In this document: one piece after another, positions 17,858 through 25,919 of the stretch
Position numbering within the stretch: position 1 is the stretch's first letter
Layout of the letters: every line of letters starts with the position of its first letter
Program-made: the position numbers and the translations under genes
DNA from: Chloroflexales bacterium ZM16-3
GTDB taxonomy: Bacteria; Chloroflexota; Chloroflexia; Chloroflexales; Chloroflexaceae
Reading direction: 5' to 3'
Length of the DNA: 64,000 nucleotides
Assembly: GCA_004138175.2 (NCBI GenBank)
Contig: RYFE02000004.1
Coordinates: 62,001-126,000, forward strand
Notes under the pieces: model-generated
The model's input: the letters and a program-made list of their open reading frames with translations, nothing else
Told to the model about the DNA's origin: nothing
Database searches by the model: none

Positions 17858-19084
17858 ATGACAGTTATTGAGTTCGAATCCGTATCCAAGCGCTTCATCC
17901 TGCATAAGGAGCGCCGCGACACCATCCAGGAGCGGGTGACTGGGATGTTCAGCCGCCGCCCCGCCGGCGAGGAGTTCTGGGCCGTGCGCGATGTGAGCTT
18001 CGCCGTCGAGCCGGGCCAGAGCCTTGGCCTGGTGGGCCATAACGGCGCAGGCAAGAGCACCGTCCTCAAGCTGATGACCCGCATCCTGGAGCCGACCAGC
18101 GGCCGCGTGCGTGCCAGCGGGCGGATCGCCGCCCTGCTGGAGCTGGGCAGCGGCTTCCACCCCGAGCTCTCCGGCCGCGAGAACGTCTTCCTCTACGGCT
18201 CGCTGATGGGCCTCGGCCGCGCCGAGATGGCCGCCAAGCTGCCCGAGATCGCCACCTTCGCCGATATCGGCGACTTCATCGACACCGAGATCAAGCACTA
18301 CTCCTCGGGCATGTACACCCGCCTGGCCTTCGCCGTGGCCACCGCCGTCGACCCCGACATCCTGATCACCGACGAGGTGCTGGCCGTTGGCGACGAGGCG
18401 TTCCAGCGCAAGTGCATGGAGCGCATCTACGGCTTCCGCCGGGCCGGTAAGACGATCATCTTCGTCTCGCACGCCCTGGAGGTGGTGCGCTCGCTCTGTG
18501 ATGTGGCCGTCTGGCTCGACCACGGCCAGATGAAGGCCAGCGGGAAGGCCGGCGAGGTGATCGACGCCTACCTGGCCGATGTGAACCGCCAGGAGCAGCG
18601 GCGGCTTGAGTCCGAGCGGGGCAGCGAGTCCGATGACGACATCAACCCCTTTCGCCGGGGCACGCGCGAGCTGGAGATCACCAGCGTCCAGCTGCTCAAT
18701 GAGTCCGGCGAGGAGTGCCCGGTCTTCCAGTCACACGCGCCGCTCACGGTGCGCATGCACTACTGCGCCCACGCCCTGATCGAGTCGCCCGTGTTTGGCG
18801 TCGGCATCCACCACGAGAGCGGGGCCTGGCTGATCGGGCCGAACACGGGCTTCGATGAGTTCCGCATCCCGCAGGTCGCGGGCGAGGGCTATGTGGACTA
18901 TCGCATCCCCGCGCTGCCCCTGCTTGGCGGCAGCTACCGGGTGAGCGTGGCCGCCGTGGATACGAGCCAGACCCACACCTATGATTCGCACGACCGGCTC
19001 TACCCGCTGGTGGTGCAGAGCAGCAGCATGCGCGAGCGCTACGGAATGCTCTCCGTACCCGGCTCGTGGGATTGGCGAGGGTGA
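17858..19084 (+). CDS. Polysaccharide ABC exporter ATPase (Wzt/TagH type) with C-terminal glycan-binding domain
   Basis: 408 residues. The ATPase domain (1-245) has Walker A GHNGAGKST, signature YSSGMYTRL, Walker B ILITDEVLAVGD and H-loop VSHALE, all typical of O-antigen/teichoic acid exporters. Residues about 270-405 form a beta-sandwich like the Wzt C-terminal domain, which recognises the terminal group of the polymer. The start abuts a heptamer array. The stop overlaps the methyltransferase start (TGATG). In Wzt systems a methyltransferase often caps the chain, which fits the next gene. Confidence 0.9.
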   Translation: MTVIEFESVSKRFILHKERRDTIQERVTGMFSRRPAGEEFWAVRDVSFAVEPGQSLGLVGHNGAGKSTVLKLMTRILEPTSGRVRASGRIAALLELGSGFHPELSGRENVFLYGSLMGLGRAEMAAKLPEIATFADIGDFIDTEIKHYSSGMYTRLAFAVATAVDPDILITDEVLAVGDEAFQRKCMERIYGFRRAGKTIIFVSHALEVVRSLCDVAVWLDHGQMKASGKAGEVIDAYLADVNRQEQRRLESERGSESDDDINPFRRGTRELEITSVQLLNESGEECPVFQSHAPLTVRMHYCAHALIESPVFGVGIHHESGAWLIGPNTGFDEFRIPQVAGEGYVDYRIPALPLLGGSYRVSVAAVDTSQTHTYDSHDRLYPLVVQSSSMRERYGMLSVPGSWDWRG

Positions 19085-19929
19085 TGATGACACTGCCAGG
19101 GGCCGGCGAGCTCTTCGACGCCAACTACTATGCTACCGGCTGCGGCATGCCCTACCGGCGTGACGCAGCCTGGATGGCCTTCTTTGGCGGCGTGGCCGAC
19201 CGTATCGTGGCCGAGATCGCGCCCGCCTCGGCGCTCGACGCCGGCTGCGCCATCGGCCTGCTGGTCGAGCAGTTGCGCGAGCGCGGCGTGGCCGCCGAGG
19301 GCGTGGATATCTCGGAGTATGCGATCGGCAGCGCCCACGAGTCGATCCGCGACCACGTGCGGGTCGGCTCAGTGGCCGAGCCCTTCGGCCATCGCTACGA
19401 CCTGATCGTCTGCATCGAGGTGCTGGAGCACATGCCCCGCGCCGCTGCCGAGGCGGCCGTGGCCAACTTCTGCGCCCACAGCGACGATGTGCTCTTCTCC
19501 TCGTCGCCCCTCGACCACAAGGAGGCGACCCACTTCAACGTCAACCCGCCCGAGTACTGGGCCTACCTCTTCGCCCAGCAGGGCTTCTTCCGCGATGTGG
19601 ACTTCGACGCGGGCTTCCTGACGCCATGGGCGGCCCGCTTCCGCCGCCGCGCCGAGCCTGCGGCGCGGGTGGTGCGCGACTACGAGCGACGCTTCTGGGA
19701 GCTCTGGCGGGCGAACAGCGACCTGCGCCAGTTGGCCCTGGAGCAGCGCGCCCAGATCGCCGCCGCCGACGCCCGCGCCGAGTCCGCCGACGAGTCCGCT
19801 ACCTACGCTCGCCGCCTTGAGGGCGAGCTGGCCGTACGCGACGCCCAGATCGCCCGCCTGACCGACCTGCTGCGCCGCATCGAGAACGGGCGGGTTATGC
19901 GCATCCTGCGGGCGATCACCCGGAGGTGA
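19084..19929 (+). CDS. SAM-dependent methyltransferase with coiled-coil tail
   Basis: About 281 residues. Class I methyltransferase fold with motif I ALDAGCAIG, acidic GVDISEYA and motif IV YDLIVCIEVLEHM, the last typical of methyltransferase 11/23-type enzymes. From about residue 200 the protein becomes a coiled coil with basic C-terminus (ENGRVMRILRAI). ATG 19084 overlaps the previous stop; an adjacent ATG at 19087 also fits GAGG at 19077-19080. Position next to the Wzt-like ATPase suggests methylation of a glycan, possibly as chain cap. Confidence 0.83.
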   Translation: MMTLPGAGELFDANYYATGCGMPYRRDAAWMAFFGGVADRIVAEIAPASALDAGCAIGLLVEQLRERGVAAEGVDISEYAIGSAHESIRDHVRVGSVAEPFGHRYDLIVCIEVLEHMPRAAAEAAVANFCAHSDDVLFSSSPLDHKEATHFNVNPPEYWAYLFAQQGFFRDVDFDAGFLTPWAARFRRRAEPAARVVRDYERRFWELWRANSDLRQLALEQRAQIAAADARAESADESATYARRLEGELAVRDAQIARLTDLLRRIENGRVMRILRAITRR

Positions 19930-19939
19930 TCGCCCGCAG

Positions 19940-20055
19940 GATGTCGGGCTTCGCCCCGAATCTTATTTTTATCGTGTGGTGTTGCGGCTTCGCCGCAACA
20001 CCACACGATAAAAGAATTCAGGGGCGGCCTCGCCGCCCCGCACCCCACCGGGTAG
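19940..20055. repeat. Multi-hairpin terminator-like repeat
   Basis: Same family as 13338-13455: GGGCTTCGCCCC, then a long stem with arms about 19970-19991 and 19992-20011 (GTGTGGTGTTGCGGC/GCCGCAACACCACAC), AAAAGAATTC, then GGGGCGGCCTCGCCGCCCC and CACCCCACCGGG. The last base lies a few bases before the next ATG at 20060. Confidence 0.75.
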
Positions 20056-20059
20056 GTGT

Positions 20060-21829
20060 ATGACAAACCTTCTGATCATCAGCCACGATGTGGTGGGGTC
20101 CCTCATGGCCGGGCCGGGGATCCGCTACTGGGAGCTGGCCCGTGCCCTGGCCGCCCACGCCCGCGTCACCCTGGTCGCCCCCCGGCCAATCGATATCGCC
20201 GCGCCCGGCGTGACGACAGGCAGCTACGCCTGGGGCGACGCCGCATCGCTGGCGGCCCACATCGCCCGTGCCGATGTGGCCCTGGTGAACGGCTATGTGT
20301 TCGAGGCCCACCCCGAGCTGGCCCATGCCGCCCCGGCCCTGATCATCGACCTCTACGACCCGACCCTGCTGGAGAACCTGGAGCTGCTCAAAACCGCCGA
20401 CAGCGCCGCGCGTGAGGCCCGCACCCGCCGCGATGTCGAGCTGCTGAACATGCAGATGGCCGCCGGCGACTTCTTCCTCTGCGCCACCGAGCGCCAGCGC
20501 GACCTCTATATCGGCGCGCTGATGGCGGCGGGCCGGATCACCCCCGCCCACACCGACGCTGACCCGCTGCTGCGCGGCTTGATCGAGGTGCTGCCGTTCG
20601 GATTACCCGCCGAGCCGCCCGCCCGCACTGGCCCCGCCATGCGCGGCGTGATCGCAGGCATCGGCCCCGACGACCCGATCATCCTCTGGAGCGGCGGCCT
20701 CTGGGACTGGATGGACCCCCAGACCCTGATCCGGGCCATGCCGGAGGTTGTGGCGCAGACCCCCAACGCCCGGCTGGTCTTCCTGGCCGGCAGGCACCCC
20801 GGCCAAGCCGGGGCGATGCGCACCCCCGATGCGGCTCGCGCCCTCGCCAAAGAGATTGGCCTGCTTGGTAGCCATATCTCCTTCTATGACTCGTGGGTAC
20901 ACTACGAGCGGCGCGCCGACTTCCTGCTTGAAGCGACGGTTGTGGTATCATTGCACCGCCAACACCTGGAGACAGCCTACGCCGCCCTGCGCTCGCGGGT
21001 GCTCGACCACCTGTGGGTCGGGCTGCCCAGCCTGCTCAGCGATGGCGATCAGGCAGCCGCCATGGCCCATGATCACGATATCGGCCTGGTGGTGCCACCC
21101 GAGGATGCCACCGCCGTGGCCGAGTCCCTGAAGGCGCTGCTGACCGATAAGACGCTGCGCGAGCGGATGGCCGCAAGCGCCCGCGCCATCGCGCCGCGCT
21201 TTGCGTGGCAGAGCCTTGTTCAGCCGATTGCTGCGTTTTTGGCCGCTGCGCCAACAGTCGCCCATCGAGATAGGATCAGCCGACCGATGGATGCACCACA
21301 GCCTGAGATCACGCCGATCACCGAGGATGTCGCCAAGGTCGAGCGTGAGCGCCTGCTGAGCGCCACGCGCAATGCCGCCATTCAATCCCTTGAGCATGGC
21401 TGGCGTCTCGATGGCCTGCGCGCCGCCGGCGGCGGGCGGCTGGCCAGGCTGCGCCGCGTGATCCAGGAGCGCCTGCTCTGGCCGCTGCTCCAGCCGCTGC
21501 TCGATCGCCAGCAGGAGCAGAACGCGGCCGTCCTGCGCGCGCTCTACGCCATGGCTGAGCAGGGCGACCACCGGCAGACCAACCTCGCCGCCAGCGGCCA
21601 GCGGGCCACCGCGCTTGGCGAGCATGCCCACCTACGCATCGACCACACGCTCCAGGGCCTTGCAGAGCTGAATGAGCGCAGCCTGCGCGAGCGCCACCTG
21701 CTCGCCCAGCAGCTGCGCGACCTCGCCGAGCAGATCGCTGGCCTTGAGGAGGCCGATATACAGACCCGCGCCCTGCTGCGCGGCGATCCGGTGCCGCCCC
21801 CCGCCACCCTGCCCACGGAGGCCGACTGA
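20060..21829 (+). CDS. GT-B glycosyltransferase with coiled-coil tail
   Basis: 589 residues. Residues 1-400 form a GT4-like glycosyltransferase: N-terminal LLIISHDVVGSLMAGPGIRY with the glycine-rich loop, central ILWSGGLWDWMDP, and a C-terminal nucleotide-sugar site region (DHLWVGLPSLLSDG, GLVVPPED). Residues about 460-589 are a separate tail starting LARLRRVIQERLLWP and continuing as coiled coil; the same start occurs in the proteins at 22836 and 31931. Overlaps the next gene by 1 bp. Probably adds a sugar to the exported glycan. Donor and acceptor unknown. Confidence 0.85.
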   Translation: MTNLLIISHDVVGSLMAGPGIRYWELARALAAHARVTLVAPRPIDIAAPGVTTGSYAWGDAASLAAHIARADVALVNGYVFEAHPELAHAAPALIIDLYDPTLLENLELLKTADSAAREARTRRDVELLNMQMAAGDFFLCATERQRDLYIGALMAAGRITPAHTDADPLLRGLIEVLPFGLPAEPPARTGPAMRGVIAGIGPDDPIILWSGGLWDWMDPQTLIRAMPEVVAQTPNARLVFLAGRHPGQAGAMRTPDAARALAKEIGLLGSHISFYDSWVHYERRADFLLEATVVVSLHRQHLETAYAALRSRVLDHLWVGLPSLLSDGDQAAAMAHDHDIGLVVPPEDATAVAESLKALLTDKTLRERMAASARAIAPRFAWQSLVQPIAAFLAAAPTVAHRDRISRPMDAPQPEITPITEDVAKVERERLLSATRNAAIQSLEHGWRLDGLRAAGGGRLARLRRVIQERLLWPLLQPLLDRQQEQNAAVLRALYAMAEQGDHRQTNLAASGQRATALGEHAHLRIDHTLQGLAELNERSLRERHLLAQQLRDLAEQIAGLEEADIQTRALLRGDPVPPPATLPTEAD

Positions 21830-22839
21830 TGCGCAGCGCGGTGATTGTGCTGACCTGGAACGCCGCCGACGCCGCCCTGAACTGTCTGGGCAGCCTCGCC
21901 GCCCTCGATCCCGCCGCCGACCAGATCGTCGTCGTCGATAACGGCTCCGCCGATGGTACTGCCGACCTTGTGGCCGGGCGTTTTCCATCTATCACCCTCA
22001 TTCGCAATGACCGAAATCTTGGCTTCTCCGGCGGCATGAATGTCGGCATCAGGGCGCTGCTGGCCCAGGATCAGCCCCCCGAGGCGATCATCCTGCTTAA
22101 CCAGGACACGCTGGTGGACGCGGGCTGGCTCGCGGCGCTCACCGCGCCCCTGGAGGCCGACCCGGCCATCGGCGCCGTCGGCTGCAAGATCCGCTACCCC
22201 GACGGCAGTCTCCAGCACGCTGGGGTGACGCTCGACTGGCCACGGGCCGTGGCCCACCATATCGGCTGGCACGAGGCCGACGTTGGCCAGCACGATGTGC
22301 CCCGCGACCTTGCGTTCATCACCGGGGCAGCTCTGGCTCTGCGAGTCGATGCCGTGGCCCGAGTCGGTCTGCTCGATGAGGGCTACGCGCCGGCCTACTT
22401 CGAGGATGTAGACCTCTGCTGGCGCATCCGGCGAGCTGGCTACCGTCTGCACTACGAGCCGCGCGCCACCCTGATCCATCAGGAGTCGCTGTCGCTGCGC
22501 GATGAGCTGACCCGCAGCGCCCACTACAACCGTGGCCGCATGCGCTTTGTGCTCAAGACCTATGCCCTCGCCGATCTGCTCGGGGCCTTCGCCGAGGCCG
22601 AGCGGGCCTTCATCCGCCAGCACGCCCACACCGCCGAGGGCCGCGCCCTGCGCTGGGCCTACGCTGGCTCCCTGGATGCTCTGCCGGACATCCTGGCCGC
22701 CCGCCGCGACCTCGGCGTCGACACGCCCGTTGATGCGCCAGATTCCATCCGTGACCTGCTTGTGGGCCTGCGCCGCGAACTGGCGCATACCCTGCGTCGC
22801 CGCGCCGCTTCCTGCGCTGACACCATCGCCTCCCTATGA
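21829..22839 (+). CDS. Family 2 glycosyltransferase (rhamnosyltransferase-like)
   Basis: 336 residues. GT-A fold, GT2 type: start SAVIVLTWNAADAALNCL, then IVVVDNGSADGT, NLGFSGGMNVGI, the DxD-like site in ILLNQDTLVD, and YFEDVDLCWRIRRAGY. This pattern is typical of rhamnosyl- and other deoxyhexosyltransferases acting on cell-surface chains. The start and stop overlap both neighbours (TGATG and ATGA), so translation is probably coupled in one operon. Confidence 0.9.
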   Translation: MRSAVIVLTWNAADAALNCLGSLAALDPAADQIVVVDNGSADGTADLVAGRFPSITLIRNDRNLGFSGGMNVGIRALLAQDQPPEAIILLNQDTLVDAGWLAALTAPLEADPAIGAVGCKIRYPDGSLQHAGVTLDWPRAVAHHIGWHEADVGQHDVPRDLAFITGAALALRVDAVARVGLLDEGYAPAYFEDVDLCWRIRRAGYRLHYEPRATLIHQESLSLRDELTRSAHYNRGRMRFVLKTYALADLLGAFAEAERAFIRQHAHTAEGRALRWAYAGSLDALPDILAARRDLGVDTPVDAPDSIRDLLVGLRRELAHTLRRRAASCADTIASL

Positions 22840-25800
22840 CACAGCCCTTCGCCGCGACGTACCGCCTGCATACAGCGCTTCCCGACCGGCTCTTCTGTGG
22901 TGAGCCGCTGCTGCTTGATGTCGAACTGCTGAATACCGGCCACGCCCCCTGGCTCACCGTCGGGGCCTTCCCGGTGCGCCTCGGCTACCGCTGGGTCGGC
23001 CCAGGCGGCGGCGTCACCGACGGCGGCCGCGCTCCGCTGCCCGCCCCCGTGCCCCCCGGTATGGGTGCCCGAATCGAGCTGCGCGTCGAGTCGCCGCCCG
23101 CCCCCGGCGGTTATCGTCTTCAGGTCGAGCTGGTTGAGGAGGGCCGGGCCTGGTTCAGCCAGCGCGGCCTGGCCCCCCTGACCATAGAGGTGGCGTATGC
23201 CCCTGCCGAAGCGCCCCGTGTCGCGATCATCAATGGCAATGTCGTCGCCAACGACGCCGTCGGCGGCCACATCGTGTCGCAGCTCTACGCCCTGCGGGCG
23301 GCCGGCTACCATACGATGGTGATCACCGAGTTCGTCGACTCGCGCCTGTCCGCCGACGCCCGCCGCTCGATGATGGTCGCTAACGCCGATGAGTTGCGCG
23401 ACCTGCATTCCGGCAACCTGGCCTCACACCACCTGCGCCAGGCCGACATCGTGATCGTCAACTACTCGACCTACTACGCTCTGGCTGAGATGATCCGCGA
23501 GGTGCGTCGCGGCGTCGTGATCTTCGACTACCACGGTGTCACCCCGCCCGAGCTGTGGGGTAAGGAGTGGCCCGGCTACGAGGATCTGGTGCGTGGCCGC
23601 GATAACCTGGGCCTGGTGCGCTATGCCGACTATGGCATCGGCCATAGCCGCTTCACCTGCGATGAGCTGGTGTCCACCGGCCAGATCGCCCCCGGCCGGG
23701 TCTCGCTGATGCCCTACGCTGTCGTCGAGCGCTCGGGCTACGCTGGCCCGCCCGACCCGGCGGTCGTCGAGCGCTTCGGGCTGGCCGGAAGACATGTGCT
23801 GCTCTACGTCGGCCGCATGGCCCGCAACAAGCGTGTGATCGATCTGGTTGAGGCGATGCCAGCCATCCTCGCCCAGCACCCGGCCGCCTGCCTGCTGCTC
23901 GTGGGCGAGGACCGCACGCCAGCCTACCGCGAGTACGCCGACGAGGTGCGCGCCCGCGCCGACGAGCTGGGTGTCACCGAGCGGGTAATCTTCACCGGCC
24001 AGGTCGACGACGCCACCCTGGAGAGTTGCTACCGCGCCTGCGCTGCCTTCGTCACCGCTAGCATCCACGAGGGATTCTGCATGCCCGTGGTCGAGGCGAT
24101 GTCGCGCGGGCGCCCGGTGGTCTCTGCCGATGCCACCGCTACCCCCGGCACCCTCGGCGGCGCCGGACTGCTCTTCCGCCCGCAAGACCCGGCCGGCCTA
24201 GCCGATCAGGTCTGCGCACTGCTCGACGGCCTTCCCGCGCCGGGCGACCACAGCGACCCGCTGGCGATCCACCAGACGCCCCCGGCTGATGCGGATGAGA
24301 TCGCTGCCATGCGTGTGCGGCCGATCGCGATTGTGACGCCGCGCTACGGCCCGCAGATCCTGGGCGGTGCCGAGACCGGCATGCGCAGCTGGGCCGAGCA
24401 GCTCGCCGCGCGTGGCTACCGGGTCGATGTCCTCACCACGGGCACCGTCGATATGGCCGACTGGAGCGACCACATCCCGCCCGGCGTAGAAGAGCTAAAC
24501 GGGGTGACGGTGCGCCGCTTCCACACCAGCAAGGTGGATGTTGGCATTTTCCACGGGCTGATGCAGCGGGCGAACCGGGGCGAGCGGCTGCGCTACCACG
24601 AGGAGCGGCGCTTTATGGCCAACAACCTGCGCAGCGCCGATCTGGAGCGCTACGTGGCCGAGCGCGCCGACGACTACGCCTGCCTGATCTACGCGCCCTA
24701 CCTCTTCGGCACCACCTACTGGCCCGCCAGTGCGGCCCCCGAGCGCTCGATCATCGTGCCCTGCCTCCACGACGAGCCCTCGGCGCACCTGGCCATGTTC
24801 CGCGAGCTGCTGGAGCGCAGCGCGGCGCTCTTCTTTAACGCCGATGCTGAGGGCACCCTGGCCTCGGTCGGCATGGGGGTGGCGAACCCCTACCGGGCCA
24901 GCCTTGGCTTCGGCTTCGCCGACCACGCGCCCTCTGGCGATGCGGCGCGCTTTCGGGAGCGCACGGGCATCGCCGGGCCGATGCTGCTCTACAGCGGGCG
25001 GCTAGAGGCGGCCAAGAATGTGCCCTTGCTGATTGAGTGGTTCACCCGCTACAAGTCCGAGCGTCCCGGCCCTCTGGCTCTGGCCCTCACCGGCGGCGGC
25101 AGCGCGGCCCTGCCCGAGCGGCCCGATGTGCTTGCCCTGGGCATGCTCAGCCGTGAGGAGCTGACCGACGCCTACGCCGTATGCACCGCGATCTGCCAGC
25201 CCTCGCTCAACGAGAGCTTCTCGATCGTAATCATGGAGGCATGGCTCCAGGGCCGCCCGGCGATTGTCCACGCGGGCTGCGCCGTCACGAGCGAGCACGT
25301 GGGGCAGAGCGGCGGCGGCTACGCGCCCGGCAGCTACGAGCAGTTCCGCGACGCCCTCGACGCGCTGCTGGCCGACCCGGCCCACGCCGACGATCTGGGG
25401 GCGCGCGGGCGGGCCTATGTCCAGGAGCGCTACAGCTGGGGCCGCCTGCTGCCCCGGATCGAGGCCGCCATCGCCGCCTTCAGCCGGCCGCGTCCGCTCT
25501 ACGCCCGCCTGGCCCAGCGCGGGGTGGCCCGCGCGCTCGACTTCACCCGCAGCCGCTTCGACGACGCCCTGCTGGAGCTGGTGTCCCGCGCCGAGGCTGA
25601 CCTGCCCGCCAGCCTGGCCGTCGCCCGGCGAGGCAACCTGCACCGCGCTGCCGAGATCGCCCGCCCTGGCTACGCCGTGCGCTCTGACATCCCTCTGATC
25701 GGCCCGGCCGTTGCCTGGCTGCGCCGCCAGCTCACCTCTCATATCAAGGAGCCCTACCTCGACCCGATGATCGCCGAGCAGGATCGCTTTAACCGCGACC

Positions 25801-25919
25801 TCCTCGATACCCTGCTGCCCGCCCTGGATGAGAGCCTGCGCGAGCAGCGCCGCCTGCGCGCCGAGATCGACCTGCTGCGCGAGCGGATACCTCGTCACGA
25901 TGCGGAGAATGGATCCTGA
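22836..25919 (+). CDS. Double GT4 glycosyltransferase with N-terminal beta-sandwich
   Basis: 1027 residues. Residues 1-118 form an Ig-like beta-sandwich (DVELLNTGHAPW, GYRLQVELVEEG) that recalls Wzt-type glycan-binding domains. Two complete GT-B enzymes follow. The first (about 125-480) has LLYVGRMARNKRVIDL and the E-x7-E site HEGFCMPVVEAMSRG. The second (about 490-870) has GGAETGMRSWAEQLAARGY, LLYSGRLEAAKNVPLL and NESFSIVIMEAWLQG. The tail (about 875-1027) contains VAWLRRQLTSHIKEPYLDPM and a coiled coil. Two active sites in one chain suggest consecutive sugar additions. Confidence 0.87.
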   Translation: MTQPFAATYRLHTALPDRLFCGEPLLLDVELLNTGHAPWLTVGAFPVRLGYRWVGPGGGVTDGGRAPLPAPVPPGMGARIELRVESPPAPGGYRLQVELVEEGRAWFSQRGLAPLTIEVAYAPAEAPRVAIINGNVVANDAVGGHIVSQLYALRAAGYHTMVITEFVDSRLSADARRSMMVANADELRDLHSGNLASHHLRQADIVIVNYSTYYALAEMIREVRRGVVIFDYHGVTPPELWGKEWPGYEDLVRGRDNLGLVRYADYGIGHSRFTCDELVSTGQIAPGRVSLMPYAVVERSGYAGPPDPAVVERFGLAGRHVLLYVGRMARNKRVIDLVEAMPAILAQHPAACLLLVGEDRTPAYREYADEVRARADELGVTERVIFTGQVDDATLESCYRACAAFVTASIHEGFCMPVVEAMSRGRPVVSADATATPGTLGGAGLLFRPQDPAGLADQVCALLDGLPAPGDHSDPLAIHQTPPADADEIAAMRVRPIAIVTPRYGPQILGGAETGMRSWAEQLAARGYRVDVLTTGTVDMADWSDHIPPGVEELNGVTVRRFHTSKVDVGIFHGLMQRANRGERLRYHEERRFMANNLRSADLERYVAERADDYACLIYAPYLFGTTYWPASAAPERSIIVPCLHDEPSAHLAMFRELLERSAALFFNADAEGTLASVGMGVANPYRASLGFGFADHAPSGDAARFRERTGIAGPMLLYSGRLEAAKNVPLLIEWFTRYKSERPGPLALALTGGGSAALPERPDVLALGMLSREELTDAYAVCTAICQPSLNESFSIVIMEAWLQGRPAIVHAGCAVTSEHVGQSGGGYAPGSYEQFRDALDALLADPAHADDLGARGRAYVQERYSWGRLLPRIEAAIAAFSRPRPLYARLAQRGVARALDFTRSRFDDALLELVSRAEADLPASLAVARRGNLHRAAEIARPGYAVRSDIPLIGPAVAWLRRQLTSHIKEPYLDPMIAEQDRFNRDLLDTLLPALDESLREQRRLRAEIDLLRERIPRHDAENGS

